Origin: Paenibacillus sp. DCT19
Lineage (GTDB): Bacteria; Bacillota; Bacilli; Paenibacillales; Paenibacillaceae
Direction of reading: 5' to 3'
Length of the DNA stretch: 64,000 nt
Assembly (NCBI RefSeq): GCF_003268635.1
Contig: NZ_CP029639.1
Location: forward strand, 2,057,501-2,121,500
Position 1 is the stretch's first letter, and the number at the start of each line of letters is the position of its first letter. Position numbers and translations under genes: made by a program. A model generated the notes under the pieces. The model made no database searches. It worked only from the letters and a program-made list of their open reading frames with translations, and had not been told where the DNA came from. Shown piece after piece: positions 28,885 to 41,230 of this stretch.

Positions 28885-29466
28885 ATGATAGGTAACAATA
28901 TACCGGCATTAAAAGAGTGGGCTTCCACGATCAAGGCTTTAGAAGACGGTCGCCAAATTATGGTGATGCGTAAAGGCGGGATCGTGGAGGAAACTCGACA
29001 TTTTGAGCTGAAAAGTCCAGCGTTTGTTCTGTATCCGACTTATGAACATCAGCGTAAAGAACTGATCAAGTCCTCTGATCATCCATATGTTGAGGAATCA
29101 TTGGCCGAATGGGTGCCCGAAGCCTCGACAATCCGCATCACCTCTTATGCCGAAGTGGTGCAAGATGTGGAGATTAGAGATCAGGAGACGCTGGATAAAC
29201 TTCTAGATTTACATATGTGGACTGCGGATTTTGCCGAAGACCGCCTCAAGTGGAAACGAAAAGATCCGCTCCATGTATTATTGCTGCGTGTGTACCGTTT
29301 GAATGAACCGATGGAAATTCCAATTTTGTCAGAATACAATGGTTGTCGTTCATGGATTTCCATTCCGAATGGTTCTTTGCCGAGCGAAATGACGCCGGTG
29401 ATGGACGTTGCGGATTTTGACGAACAGGTACGGAAGGTTAATGAATTGCTCAAAAATGAAGAATAA
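28885..29466 (+). CDS. DUF1802 family protein
   Basis: This 193-residue protein matches DUF1802: it begins with ALKEWASTIKALEDGRQIMV, continues with MRKGGIVEETRHFEL and FVLYPTYEHQRKEL, and ends with a region containing WISIPNGSLPSEMTPVM. The function is unknown. The ATG at 28885 follows GGGGAGGGGAG; longer starts upstream have no ribosome site. It is monocistronic, with a terminator immediately after. Confidence 0.85.
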   Translation: MIGNNIPALKEWASTIKALEDGRQIMVMRKGGIVEETRHFELKSPAFVLYPTYEHQRKELIKSSDHPYVEESLAEWVPEASTIRITSYAEVVQDVEIRDQETLDKLLDLHMWTADFAEDRLKWKRKDPLHVLLLRVYRLNEPMEIPILSEYNGCRSWISIPNGSLPSEMTPVMDVADFDEQVRKVNELLKNEE

Positions 29467-29473
29467 AGACAAG

Positions 29474-29510
29474 AAGGGCTTGTCCATCATATGGATAAGT
29501 CCTTTTTTTT
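29474..29510 (+). terminator. intrinsic terminator after the DUF1802 gene
   Basis: The arms aagggcttgtcc (29474-29485) and ggataagtcctt (29493-29504) are followed by a run of T. Confidence 0.85.
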
Positions 29511-29542
29511 GTAGGAGGACATGCTAAGACAAAAGATGAGTT

Positions 29543-29562
29543 ACAGTGATTTTTGTCACTGT
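29543..29562. promoter_or_regulatory. palindrome upstream of the suf operon
   Basis: ACAGTGA-TTTTTG-TCACTGT is a 7+6+7 perfect inverted repeat about 28 bases before the upstream suf promoter. It may be an operator; the protein is unknown. Confidence 0.35.
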
Positions 29563-29589
29563 TTATATACTGTCAAGATGTATTCTCAT

Positions 29590-29618
29590 TTGATTCAAAC
29601 CTACTTTTATTATAGAAT
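29590..29618 (+). promoter_or_regulatory. suf promoter P1 (sigma-A type)
   Basis: TTGATT (29590-29595) and TAGAAT (29613-29618) are 17 bases apart. This is one of two promoter-like elements ahead of sufC. Confidence 0.5.
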
Positions 29619-29666
29619 CAGGTAGAATAATGTTTTCTCCAGAGGACAAGAGTTCTCGGAAATGAC

Positions 29667-29704
29667 TTGATAATCAATGAGAATCAGTTTAGAATTATTC
29701 TAAA
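29667..29704 (+). promoter_or_regulatory. suf promoter P2 covered by Fur-family operators
   Basis: TTGATA (29667-29672) and TAGAAT (29690-29695) are exactly 17 bases apart. TTTAGAATTATTCTAAA (29688-29704), a perfect 8-1-8 palindrome, overlaps the -10, and TGATAATCAATGAGAATCA (29668-29686) overlaps the -35 and spacer. Both resemble Fur-family boxes (Fur TGATAATnATTATCA; PerR TTATAATnATTATAA), so iron or peroxide control of suf is likely. Which regulator binds cannot be decided. Confidence 0.65.
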
Positions 29705-29830
29705 GTGTTCTTGGCTTTACAGATTACAGTACCCTAAGAAATTCAGAGGAAGCTCTGTTCAGATATTAATAGGCGCTTTTTCGTTTTCGACAGCAAACAT
29801 CAATTTAATCAATGGAGGGAAACAATACAC

Positions 29831-30613
29831 ATGGCTACGAATTTCGTCATTGAAGGTCTGAAAGCGACGATCGAAGGTAAGGAAATCCTGAAAGGAATCA
29901 ACTTGGAAATGAAAGGTGGAGAAATTCACGCAATCATGGGTCCAAACGGAACAGGTAAATCTACACTGGCTTCCGCGTTGATGGGACATCCTAAATATGA
30001 GGTAACTGACGGTGTAGTAACACTTGACGGTGAAGATGTACTGGATATGGCCGTAGATGAGCGCGCGCGTGCTGGCTTGTTCTTGGCAATGCAATATCCG
30101 AGTGAAATTGCTGGTGTTACGAACTCCGACTTCTTGCGTAGTGCAATCAACGCACGTCGTGGCGAAGGAAACGAAATCTCCCTGATTAAGTTCATTCGTC
30201 AAATGGAAGGTAAAATGAAAGAACTCGATATGAATCCTGAGTTTGCTCATCGTTATCTGAATGAAGGTTTCTCCGGTGGTGAGAAAAAACGTAACGAAAT
30301 TCTGCAAATGATGCTGCTTGATCCAAAAATCGTAGTACTTGATGAGATCGACTCCGGTCTGGACATCGACGCTCTGAAAATTGTTGCAGACGGTGTAAAT
30401 GCAATGAAGAGCGAAGATCGTGGATTCTTGATTATCACTCACTATCAACGTCTCTTGAACTACATCACACCTGACTATGTTCACGTTATGATGCAAGGTC
30501 GCATCGTGAAATCCGGCGGACCTGAGCTGGCTCAACGTCTGGAAGCTGAAGGTTATGACTGGGTAAAAGCAGAACTGGGAATTACAGACGAAACTGTAGG
30601 TCAAGAAGCGTAA
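29831..30613 (+). CDS. sufC: Fe-S cluster assembly ATPase SufC
   Basis: This 260-residue soluble ABC-type ATPase has Walker A MGPNGTGKSTLASAL, signature FSGGEKKRNEIL and Walker B IVVLDEIDSGLD. With SufB and SufD it forms the scaffold on which Fe-S clusters are built. It is the first gene of sufCDSUB, the standard Firmicutes order. A GGAGGG site precedes the ATG. Confidence 0.97.
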   Translation: MATNFVIEGLKATIEGKEILKGINLEMKGGEIHAIMGPNGTGKSTLASALMGHPKYEVTDGVVTLDGEDVLDMAVDERARAGLFLAMQYPSEIAGVTNSDFLRSAINARRGEGNEISLIKFIRQMEGKMKELDMNPEFAHRYLNEGFSGGEKKRNEILQMMLLDPKIVVLDEIDSGLDIDALKIVADGVNAMKSEDRGFLIITHYQRLLNYITPDYVHVMMQGRIVKSGGPELAQRLEAEGYDWVKAELGITDETVGQEA

Positions 30614-30639
30614 TAGACAAAACGGAGGAGGATCATTTC

Positions 30640-33582
<2,943 letters not shown>

Positions 33583-33602
33583 CGATAGGGAGGTAGAGTA
33601 AG

Positions 33603-35000
33603 ATGGCTAAAAAAGCACCAGAAATGGAAGAGTATAAATATGGTTTTCGTGATGAGCACGAATCCATCTTCAAAACCGGTAAAGGTCTGACTGCAGAGAT
33701 CGTTACTGAAATTTCTCGGATTAAGAATGAACCAGAATGGATGTTGGAATTCCGTTTGAAATCCTTGAAACAATTCGAGAAAATGGCTATGCCAAAATGG
33801 GGTGGAGACCTCGACGGATTGGACTTCAACGATATTCAATACTATGTTCGTCCTTCTGATAAGCAAGGGAAAACATGGGAAGAGGTTCCTTCTGAGATCA
33901 AAGAAACCTTTGATAAACTGGGTATTCCTGAAGCAGAGCAGAAGTTCCTTGCAGGTGTATCGGCTCAGTATGAGTCCGAAGTGGTATACCACAACATGCA
34001 AAAGGAATTGGAAGATCAAGGTGTTATCTTCATGGATACCGATACAGCTCTGAGAGAGCACCCGGAAATCCTGCGCGAATATTTCGCTACCGTTATTCCA
34101 CCAGCAGACAACAAGTTTGCTGCGTTGAACAGTGCCGTATGGTCCGGAGGAAGCTTCATCTACGTGCCAAAAGGCGTGAAGTGTGAAGTGCCTCTGCAAG
34201 CCTATTTCCGGATTAACTCCGAAAATATGGGACAATTCGAGCGTACACTGATCATTGCGGACGAAGACAGCTTCGTTCACTATGTTGAAGGTTGTACAGC
34301 TCCGATCTACAGCACAAACTCACTTCATAGTGCGGTTGTTGAGATCATCTGTAAGAAAAATGCCCGTGTTCGTTACACAACGATTCAAAACTGGGCGCCA
34401 AACATCTACAACCTCGTTACCAAACGTGCGGTTGCAGAAGAGAATGCAACAATGGAATGGGTCGATGGTAACATCGGTTCCAAACTGACGATGAAATATC
34501 CTGCTGTTGTTCTGAAAGGCCGTGGAGCAAAAGGTTCCGTTCTGTCCATCGCTGTAGCTGGTAAAAATCAGCATCAGGATGCAGGTGCGAAAATGATTCA
34601 CTTGGCTCCAGACACAACTTCAACGATCGTTTCTAAGTCCATCAGTAAACATGGTGGTAAAGTAACGTATCGTGGTCTGGCTTCCTTTGGTCGCCAAGCG
34701 GAAGGTGCGAAATCCAATATCAAGTGTGATACCCTCATTCTCGATAATGAGTCCACATCTGATACAATTCCTTACAATGAAATCATGAATGACAACATCA
34801 TGCTGGAGCATGAAGCGACGGTATCCAAAGTATCTGAAGATCAACTCTTCTACCTGATGAGTCGTGGTCTGACCGAAGCAGAAGCAACACAGATGATCAT
34901 CATGGGCTTCATCGAGCCGTTCACGAAGGAATTACCAATGGAATACGCGGTAGAAATGAACAGATTGATCAAATTTGAAATGGAAGGATCTATCGGTTAA
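33603..35000 (+). CDS. sufB: Fe-S cluster scaffold protein SufB
   Basis: This 465-residue protein is the main cluster-binding subunit of SufBC2D. Family segments include [40 protein letters not shown] and [11 protein letters not shown]. The C-terminal motif [17 protein letters not shown] parallels that of SufD. An AGGGAGGT site precedes the ATG, 20 bases after sufU. It is the last gene of the operon and a terminator follows. Confidence 0.97.
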   Translation: MAKKAPEMEEYKYGFRDEHESIFKTGKGLTAEIVTEISRIKNEPEWMLEFRLKSLKQFEKMAMPKWGGDLDGLDFNDIQYYVRPSDKQGKTWEEVPSEIKETFDKLGIPEAEQKFLAGVSAQYESEVVYHNMQKELEDQGVIFMDTDTALREHPEILREYFATVIPPADNKFAALNSAVWSGGSFIYVPKGVKCEVPLQAYFRINSENMGQFERTLIIADEDSFVHYVEGCTAPIYSTNSLHSAVVEIICKKNARVRYTTIQNWAPNIYNLVTKRAVAEENATMEWVDGNIGSKLTMKYPAVVLKGRGAKGSVLSIAVAGKNQHQDAGAKMIHLAPDTTSTIVSKSISKHGGKVTYRGLASFGRQAEGAKSNIKCDTLILDNESTSDTIPYNEIMNDNIMLEHEATVSKVSEDQLFYLMSRGLTEAEATQMIIMGFIEPFTKELPMEYAVEMNRLIKFEMEGSIG

Positions 35001-35078
35001 TCTTTGTCTGACAAGGGTTAGCGGATAAGCTGGACGCTTGCGTCCTAATTCCTGCCTGAATAAACTTCATGCAGATTA

Positions 35079-35107
35079 AGATCGAGGATTCTCCTCGGTC
35101 TTTTTTT
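35079..35107 (+). terminator. intrinsic terminator of the suf operon
   Basis: agatcgagga and tcctcggtct form the stem around a short loop, followed by seven T. Confidence 0.85.
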
Positions 35108-35244
35108 GTTGTCTAAAAGTGTGTTTTATTTTGTGTGAAACGGTCGTAGATGCATGCTAAATGTTGATTTTTTGGTATAAAATAGGATCATTCGCACAAG
35201 CCATCTCATAGATTCAAGCATCTATTGATAGAAAAGGATGTGAC

Positions 35245-35841
35245 ATGATGAGCTTAAATCCATTTGAGGGATATCGTATTACCAGCTCATTTGGTTATCG
35301 TATTCATCCCATCCATGGCGGGCAGACATTTCATCGGGGTATTGATCTGGTCACAGAGCCCTGGAATGGCCCTGTCTATGCTTTTTTGGAGGGAGTCGTA
35401 CGATTTGCTGGTGAAGGGGTTACAGGCTCAGGATTCGGGGGCTACGGGCTTACAGTAGCGATTGAGGATCATCGAGGTTACTTGCATTGTTATGCTCATC
35501 TGTCTAGAATTGCGGTGAAGGTTGGGCAACATGTTCAGCAAAAGCAACTCATCGGCAATCAGGGCAGTACGGGTCAGAGCACAGGACCACATGTGCATTA
35601 TGAAATACGTAAAGTAAGCAGCCCTTCATATGGATTCACAGCGAGTGAGAATGGTGTTGTCGAGCCAGAAACATATCTGAAGTCCGAATATCGCTCTATG
35701 GTGGAGGAAGAGGAGGCACAGCCAATGACAAGTGAGGAGAAACAGAGGTTTGACTCTATGCAGAGAACATTGGAAGCTCAGGCGTCCTGGATCAAGCAGC
35801 AGCAAAATCGTGCCAACATGCCTTGTCCCCCTGGGCAGTAG
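35245..35841 (+). CDS. M23 (LytM-type) peptidase without signal peptide
   Basis: This 198-residue protein has an M23 domain over residues 10-145. The zinc ligands are HRGIDL (His, Asp) and HVHYEI (second His pair), with HCYAHLS between. It would cut peptide bridges in cell-wall peptidoglycan. There is no signal peptide or membrane anchor, as in phage-type endolysins and some spore lysins. The last 45 residues are acidic and Gln-rich (EEEEAQPMTSEEKQRFDSMQ) and look like a flexible or coiled tail. It is monocistronic. Confidence 0.87.
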   Translation: MMSLNPFEGYRITSSFGYRIHPIHGGQTFHRGIDLVTEPWNGPVYAFLEGVVRFAGEGVTGSGFGGYGLTVAIEDHRGYLHCYAHLSRIAVKVGQHVQQKQLIGNQGSTGQSTGPHVHYEIRKVSSPSYGFTASENGVVEPETYLKSEYRSMVEEEEAQPMTSEEKQRFDSMQRTLEAQASWIKQQQNRANMPCPPGQ

Positions 35842-36164
35842 ATGCATACAATTATTACCGTTCATTCATCATGACGGATACAGGGAGTTATGATTTTTGG
35901 AGGCTGCTTGTCATCATGTACCGTAAGGAGAAAAATATTAACGTAAACCCGAATGCAACCACTTAAGAACTAAGGAACGACCTTGCGAGCGATCACTCCA
36001 ACTATGATATACCCATGTGATAATTTAGAACATAGTCTCCAAGCAACTCATCACGTAACTGAATTTAGGCGGATAACTATTTATGGAATATTGCCAATTC
36101 GCCCGGTTCAAAAAAACGCGGTTGTCATATGTTAGGGTATACCTGATGAAGAGGAGGCAATCAC
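35842..36164. other. intergenic region before the YjcZ-type gene
   Basis: About 320 bases without a convincing gene. CATATGTTA (36126-36134) fits the sigma-K -10 pattern CATAnnnTA ahead of the spore peptide gene, but the -35 is not recognisable. A 15-codon frame near 35917 was not accepted. Confidence 0.35.
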
Positions 36165-36299
36165 ATGAGCGAAGTAGGATATGGTTGTGGTGGCAACAAT
36201 GTAGGTGGCGTGGGTGGTTACAACCCATTCACATCGACAGGCGCAATCTTAGTATTGTTCATTCTGTTGGTTATCATCACTAAAGCATTCTGTGTATAA
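36165..36299 (+). CDS. YjcZ-family small sporulation protein
   Basis: A 44-residue protein reads MSEVGYGCGGNNVGGVGGYN followed by PFTSTGAILVLFILLVIITK and a short AFCV end. A Gly/Cys-rich start plus a single hydrophobic helix is the hallmark of the YjcZ/SscA family of small spore proteins in Bacillus and Paenibacillus. A strong GAGGAGG site lies 8 bases upstream. A terminator follows. Confidence 0.9.
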   Translation: MSEVGYGCGGNNVGGVGGYNPFTSTGAILVLFILLVIITKAFCV

Positions 36300-36323
36300 T
36301 AACTAACTGTTCTTCAAAATACA

Positions 36324-36353
36324 AAAGGGAGGCCGGTTTAACGGCTTCCCTTT
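36324..36353 (+). terminator. intrinsic terminator after the YjcZ-type gene
   Basis: aaagggaggccg and cggcttcccttt form a 12-bp stem with one mismatch and a 6-base loop. Confidence 0.8.
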
Positions 36354-36445
36354 CATATGTTATAAAGACGAATTATGATTACATACTGAGACCCTGAAAT
36401 GTCTTCAAAAAATCTCGATGTGTCTGTTTTGGTGCCTAATACATG

Positions 36446-37495
36446 CTACTGAACATAAATCTCAACAATCGCAACATCTCTTTCCTTCGCTAAATCGATA
36501 AAGGCAGAGGATGTCTGTACGAGTGGACGGAAGTAATCCGCTGGATTATTCATGACAATTAAGCCGGTCTGACCCGTAGTGAGAAGAACTCGTTTACCAA
36601 TAAAATTAGGAAGCATATGTTTAATGAGTTCCTGAGTTACTTCTCCGTTTAATTGACCAAAGCTAAGGCTGTATAGCTCGCATAAGACAGAGATCAGCTC
36701 TTGTTTGGTCTGATATACCCGATTGGTTGTCATGGCGCTGTACACGTCAGCTACAGCCGTAATACGGGAGTAAGGATGAATCTCATCTCGTTTTAGTCCG
36801 TAAGGATAACCGCTTCCATCCTCACGTTCATGATGCTGTAATGCTACGGTTGCAAGAAGTTCATCTTGAGTGGACTCCATAATAATCTCATATCCATATA
36901 AAGTATGCTTTTTCATTTCTTCGAATTCTTCCGGAGTTAATTTCCCCGGCTTATGTAACATTTCAGGAGGAATCTTCGATTTGCCGATGTCGTGCAAATA
37001 ACCAGCTTTGGCCACAGTCAAACACTCTTCTGGATTATACCCCATCCAACCCGCGATATAGAAGGCAAGCATGCCAACTTGTAACGAGTGGGTGTACGTA
37101 TATTCGTTATCACCATCCATCATGAGAAGAAGGGAAACGACATCTTTTTGTTTTTCAAGCTGAGATGTTAAGTTAATTAAAATATGATCGACCTGAGTCT
37201 CATCAATAAATCCCTTCTCCAAGGCTTGCTTGAACAACGTTTCAGTACCTTTGATCGTATCTTCAAACAGGTTAGTTAAAAGACGGGTTTGATCGGAACG
37301 TAAGGTTTGTTCATTAGAGTGTGAATCGGATGGTGTATGCTCTACATCTGCGTAATCGATTCCGTGTTGAAGCAATTTGGCAATATCATCTTCGCTAAGC
37401 GTGGAACCTTTCACCAGCATGTGGAGACCTGAACTGTTGTATACGTCATTTATTAACAGGTCGCCAGGTTTAAGATCAGTAACATGCACTCTCAC
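36446..37495 (-). CDS. HD-GYP domain protein (c-di-GMP phosphodiesterase family), copy 1
   Basis: This protein of about 349 residues has an N-terminal region (about 1-90) then an HD-GYP domain: AGYLHDIGKSKIP, the helix containing HTLYGYEIIM, and LQHHEREDGSGYPYGL. HD-GYP proteins hydrolyse c-di-GMP. The GTG at 37495 follows AAAGGTGG; longer in-frame starts add a hydrophobic stretch without a ribosome site. A paralogue lies at 39980-41101; both share the same N-terminal plan (VTDLKPGDLLI versus INFLQPGMKL). Confidence 0.9.
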   Translation of the reverse strand: MRVHVTDLKPGDLLINDVYNSSGLHMLVKGSTLSEDDIAKLLQHGIDYADVEHTPSDSHSNEQTLRSDQTRLLTNLFEDTIKGTETLFKQALEKGFIDETQVDHILINLTSQLEKQKDVVSLLLMMDGDNEYTYTHSLQVGMLAFYIAGWMGYNPEECLTVAKAGYLHDIGKSKIPPEMLHKPGKLTPEEFEEMKKHTLYGYEIIMESTQDELLATVALQHHEREDGSGYPYGLKRDEIHPYSRITAVADVYSAMTTNRVYQTKQELISVLCELYSLSFGQLNGEVTQELIKHMLPNFIGKRVLLTTGQTGLIVMNNPADYFRPLVQTSSAFIDLAKERDVAIVEIYVQ

Positions 37496-37615
37496 GTATA
37501 AACCACCTTTTCCTCGACTAATATCGACACATATGATTATAATAACAAGAAAAAAATGGGTTGACAACGACTTATTTACTAATTTAATTAGTAATTCAAG
37601 AGGTAGAATAACTAA

Positions 37616-38356
37616 TTATTGTTGTTGTAGAGGGTTCCAAGGACCCAATTGATGACCCTTCCACTCGGAACCATCTTCCCATATTTCTTTTTTCCAAATC
37701 GGCACAGTTTGCTTTAATCTCTCGATAGCATAACGACTTGCGTCATAACAATCGCTGCGATGCGGAGAAGAGACCGCAATGACCACACTAATCTCAGCGA
37801 CATCTACTTGTCCAATTCGGTGGCTTATTGCGCATAAGACTCCAGGCCAGCGCTCAGAAATTTCATCGCCGATCGCTGCCATCTGTGCTAGAGCCATGGG
37901 GACATAAGCTTCGTATTCCAAGTGCACTGTCCGTTGTTCGCCCGTCATTTCACGCGTAGTTCCGACAAAAGTAAGAGCAGCACCGTGATTAGCGGTGATG
38001 ACGAGATTGGTCGTTGCTTCCACAGAGAGAGGGGATGTGGTGATGTGATATCGCCCATCTGGAGTAGTAGAGGAAACCCCGTGCTCGGACTTCCGATCCT
38101 CCGTACCGTCACCTCCAGATACAGGAGGTATCAAAGCAATCTCATCTTGAGCCGATATAATAGTATCGGCAGGAGCGTACTGTTGGTTTACAGCAAGAAA
38201 GGAAGTACGAATCTGAGAAGCGAGCTCTGGGTATGTTTCAGCTAATTGTTCCTTCAAATGAGCAGCCGTTGGTTCGGCTCCATCGTATTCATATTCAATC
38301 AAAGAAGTGCCGAGACGTTCAGCAATACCTGCAAATAGTTGAATGTTCAATTTCAT
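37616..38356 (-). CDS. MoaD-MoaE fusion (molybdopterin synthase)
   Basis: This protein of 246 residues carries both subunits of molybdopterin synthase. Residues 1-82 are MoaD-like (MKLNIQLFAGIAERLGTSLI) and end in PPVSGGDG, the Gly-Gly that normally forms the free C-terminal thiocarboxylate. Residues about 110-235 are MoaE-like: GAALTFVGTTREMTGEQRTV, LEYEAYVPMA, HRIGQVDVAE and SPHRSDCYDASRYAIERLK, ending VPIWKKEIWEDGSEW. An internal Gly-Gly implies cleavage of the chain or another solution, as reported for the mycobacterial MoaX fusion. The ATG at 38356 follows AAAGGTGG. Confidence 0.93.
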   Translation of the reverse strand: MKLNIQLFAGIAERLGTSLIEYEYDGAEPTAAHLKEQLAETYPELASQIRTSFLAVNQQYAPADTIISAQDEIALIPPVSGGDGTEDRKSEHGVSSTTPDGRYHITTSPLSVEATTNLVITANHGAALTFVGTTREMTGEQRTVHLEYEAYVPMALAQMAAIGDEISERWPGVLCAISHRIGQVDVAEISVVIAVSSPHRSDCYDASRYAIERLKQTVPIWKKEIWEDGSEWKGHQLGPWNPLQQQ

Positions 38357-38479
38357 GAGAATGTTCCACCTTTTTTTCAAAATCTAAACCCTTTCAATAT
38401 ATCATAACGAGACGGAAAATGTTATGCTTATCTATTAGAGGAATGAACGTTTTAAACGGAATTAGAAGGAGGCGGTGGG

Positions 38480-39910
38480 ATGAGCACCACGAATACACAA
38501 GTGTTAACAATACTGCATACGAATGACATTCATAGTCATTTTGGTGCCATGAGTTCGATCGCCGCCATGATTGAAAAAGAGAGAGAACAAGCTGAGAATG
38601 TTCTGGTTCTTGATATAGGAGATCATATGGATCGTAAGGCTGTGGAAACGGAAGGTACACTTGGAGCAGCCAACGTCGACGTGATCAATCTTACTGGGTA
38701 TGATGCGATTACAATCGGGAATAACGAAGGACTAACTATAACACCTGAACAGCTGGCAATAACCTATTCAGGGCTTCAATGTCCCGTAGTTTGCGGGAAT
38801 GTTGTCGAACATGACACTGGGCTTGTACCGTCATGGATGCAAACGTCGCTCATCGTGACTAAGGGTGAATTTCGTATCGGTTTGTTAGGGGCGACGGCAC
38901 CATTCACTACGTTTTATGATTTGTTAGGATGGGATCTGCTTGATCCGATAGAGACGTTAAGTCAGCAAGTCGCTGAATTATCTCCTAAGGTGGATGTCAT
39001 CATCGTTTTATCCCATTTGGGTCTTTCGACAGATCGGAGATTGGCAGAGCAGGTTGAAGGCATTGACGTGATTTTGGGTGGGCATACACATCATGTACTT
39101 GAGGAGCCTCTGATGATTGGCAATACCACCATAGCAGCAAGCGGCAAATTCGGGGAGTGGCTTGGCAAAGTGGTCTTAGAGCGTCAGAACTCTGCAAGCA
39201 AGCCTGTACTAGTAAGCAGTGGATGCGTTCCGGTGACAACAACACTTTTGGAAGAGCAGGTTACCCTGGCGATCGCTACGAATCGTGCGGAGGCAGAGAA
39301 ATCATTAGAGCAGACAGCTGTAATGGTGGACAAGTCACTTTACGTTCATTATGAGCGTGAATCCCCTTTTGCCAGCTTGCTTGCACAAGCGGTTAGACAG
39401 GCTACAGGTACCCAAGTGTCTCTGGTTAATGCAGGACAGTTACTTGGAGATCTTCCACAGGGAGTGATTACCAAAGGAATGTTACATTCCCTATGTCCTT
39501 CTCCGATCAATGCTTGTACAATATGCTTAAAAGGCAGCCACATCCGTGAAGCACTTGAGCAATCATTGCTGCTAGAGTTTACGGATAAACCAATCATTGG
39601 TTTTGGATTTCGTGGGAAGGTTCTAGGAACGTTATCCGTGGATGGAATGGACATTGAATTTGATCCCCAGAGACCGGCATATGAGAAAATTCGTTCCATA
39701 CGTATTGCAGGTAGCCCTATCCAGGAGGAGCAACAATATGTGGTAGGTACGCTAGGGATGTTTACTTTCAATGTGGGATATCCTTCACTCGCTCTGGGTA
39801 CAGAGACGAATTATTATCTTCCAGAATTCTTGCGGGATCTAGTGGAAATAGAATTAAAACGACCAGGAGCGCTGGACGATTGTCAGCGACCTCGCTGGCG
39901 AGAAATATAA
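38480..39910 (+). CDS. yunD: YunD-like metallophosphoesterase / 5'-nucleotidase
   Basis: This 476-residue protein has a calcineurin-like metallophosphoesterase domain, with the motifs LHTNDIHSHFG, DIGDHMDR, TIGNNEG (GNHE variant) and GGHTHHV, and a C-terminal 5'-nucleotidase domain (KGSHIREALEQSLL, VGTLGMFTFNVGYPSL). It lacks a signal peptide, unlike secreted UshA-type enzymes, and matches cytosolic YunD. The substrate is a nucleotide or related phosphate; which one is unknown. A GGAGGCGG site precedes the ATG. Confidence 0.88.
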   Translation: MSTTNTQVLTILHTNDIHSHFGAMSSIAAMIEKEREQAENVLVLDIGDHMDRKAVETEGTLGAANVDVINLTGYDAITIGNNEGLTITPEQLAITYSGLQCPVVCGNVVEHDTGLVPSWMQTSLIVTKGEFRIGLLGATAPFTTFYDLLGWDLLDPIETLSQQVAELSPKVDVIIVLSHLGLSTDRRLAEQVEGIDVILGGHTHHVLEEPLMIGNTTIAASGKFGEWLGKVVLERQNSASKPVLVSSGCVPVTTTLLEEQVTLAIATNRAEAEKSLEQTAVMVDKSLYVHYERESPFASLLAQAVRQATGTQVSLVNAGQLLGDLPQGVITKGMLHSLCPSPINACTICLKGSHIREALEQSLLLEFTDKPIIGFGFRGKVLGTLSVDGMDIEFDPQRPAYEKIRSIRIAGSPIQEEQQYVVGTLGMFTFNVGYPSLALGTETNYYLPEFLRDLVEIELKRPGALDDCQRPRWREI

Positions 39911-39979
39911 CAAGTACTTGCCTTCTGCTATAGCGGCGGCTAGTTGCAATTACATCTACGGAGCGGGAGAGGATAGGCT

Positions 39980-41101
39980 GTGCGTTTAGTACATATAAAC
40001 TTTTTGCAGCCTGGCATGAAGCTGGGGAAACGAATATATAGTGAAGAGGGCTTGGTACTGCTCAGTGAGGATGTTGAATTAACTCAGCGATTAATTTCTC
40101 GAATGAAAGATCTGGGGATTGGATATGTCTATGTTAAAGATGCAGCAACAGAGGATATCGTTGTACCGGAAATGTTGCAGGAGGAGACTAAACGTAGAGC
40201 ACTGGTTGAGATTAAGCAGCAGTTCCAGAACATGTCTGGCTTTCGAACGAAAAGCCGGATTCCGCATTTTGGAAAAACGCTGACTGGATTAATGAATACA
40301 ATTCTGGAGGACATCGGTAGTCAGAAGGAAGCAATGATTATGCTGATGGACATGAATTCTGATTTTGACCTATATAATCATTCATTGAATGTTTGCGTAT
40401 ATACATTGGTTCTCGGGGTAGCATCGGGTTACAACAGACAACAATTAATGGAGATTGGCCTGGGTGCATTGTTACACGATATCGGAAAAACACAGATACC
40501 TTCAGAAGTACTGTACAAGCCTTCCAAATTAACTGATGAGGAATTCAAACTTATTCAGCAGCATACTACATATGGACATCGTATCCTCAAAGACGAACCG
40601 GGCATACCACTTCTTGCTGCACACTGCGCTCTCCAGCATCATGAACGAATTGACGGTAGCGGTTATCCTTTCGGCTTAAAAGGTAATGGAATTCATGAAT
40701 ATGCCAAATGGATTGCACTTGCGGATTCATATGATGCGATGACAACGAATCGAGTGTATCAGCAAGCCTTATTGCCGCATCAAGCTGTGGAAGTACTCTA
40801 TACCGGTTCTTGTACGCTTTATGAACAACGGATGCTTGAGAAATTTCGAGATTGTGTTGCAATCTATCCCATCGGAATGACGGTTACGTTAAGTACGGGT
40901 GAGGTCGGAGTGGTGTCCTCAATCCATCCACGTTTCCCGCAACGCCCAGTTATTCGAGTGCTGAAAGATACGGAGGGTCAGGTTTTGCATGCACCATATG
41001 AGATTGATCTTTCTACTGCATTGTCAGTCATGATTACAGGTGTGGAGGGCGCGGATGAGATGCCTTCGATGCCAGTTAGTGGACAGTATTTGGATAGTTG
41101 A
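39980..41101 (+). CDS. HD-GYP domain protein (c-di-GMP phosphodiesterase family), copy 2
   Basis: This 373-residue paralogue of the gene at 36446 has a GTG start after GGGAGAGGA. The domain motifs GALLHDIGKTQIP, HTTYGHRILKDE and LQHHERIDGSGYPFGL are intact. The N-terminal 100 residues resemble copy 1, and the C-terminal segment is VGVVSSIHPRFPQRPVIRVL. The two copies face each other around the MoaD-MoaE and YunD-like genes, which suggests a duplication later separated by insertion. Confidence 0.92.
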   Translation: MRLVHINFLQPGMKLGKRIYSEEGLVLLSEDVELTQRLISRMKDLGIGYVYVKDAATEDIVVPEMLQEETKRRALVEIKQQFQNMSGFRTKSRIPHFGKTLTGLMNTILEDIGSQKEAMIMLMDMNSDFDLYNHSLNVCVYTLVLGVASGYNRQQLMEIGLGALLHDIGKTQIPSEVLYKPSKLTDEEFKLIQQHTTYGHRILKDEPGIPLLAAHCALQHHERIDGSGYPFGLKGNGIHEYAKWIALADSYDAMTTNRVYQQALLPHQAVEVLYTGSCTLYEQRMLEKFRDCVAIYPIGMTVTLSTGEVGVVSSIHPRFPQRPVIRVLKDTEGQVLHAPYEIDLSTALSVMITGVEGADEMPSMPVSGQYLDS

Positions 41102-41203
41102 CATCCAACTTAATAAGTACCAGGCGCTTCTATCGTGATATCTGGGTTGAATAGACTCAATATACAGGAGCGTTTTTTGTCTTTTAATTGTACCCTTTCC
41201 ATA

Positions 41204-41230
41204 TAGAGGTTGTGCAAAAGCTTGCTTTTT
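41204..41230. repeat. degenerate left end of the dispersed repeat
   Basis: agaggttgtgcaaaagcttgctttt resembles the left end of the repeat copies at 9927, 41318 and 47941 and probably is a decayed fragment. Confidence 0.5.

Noticed and set aside
29759..30604. Long minus-strand reading frame opposite sufC
   Set aside because: It is a Phe/Cys/His-rich shadow of sufC with no ribosome site or recognisable domain.
35917..35970. 15-codon frame before the YjcZ-type gene
   Set aside because: It has a ribosome-like site but no recognisable peptide character.
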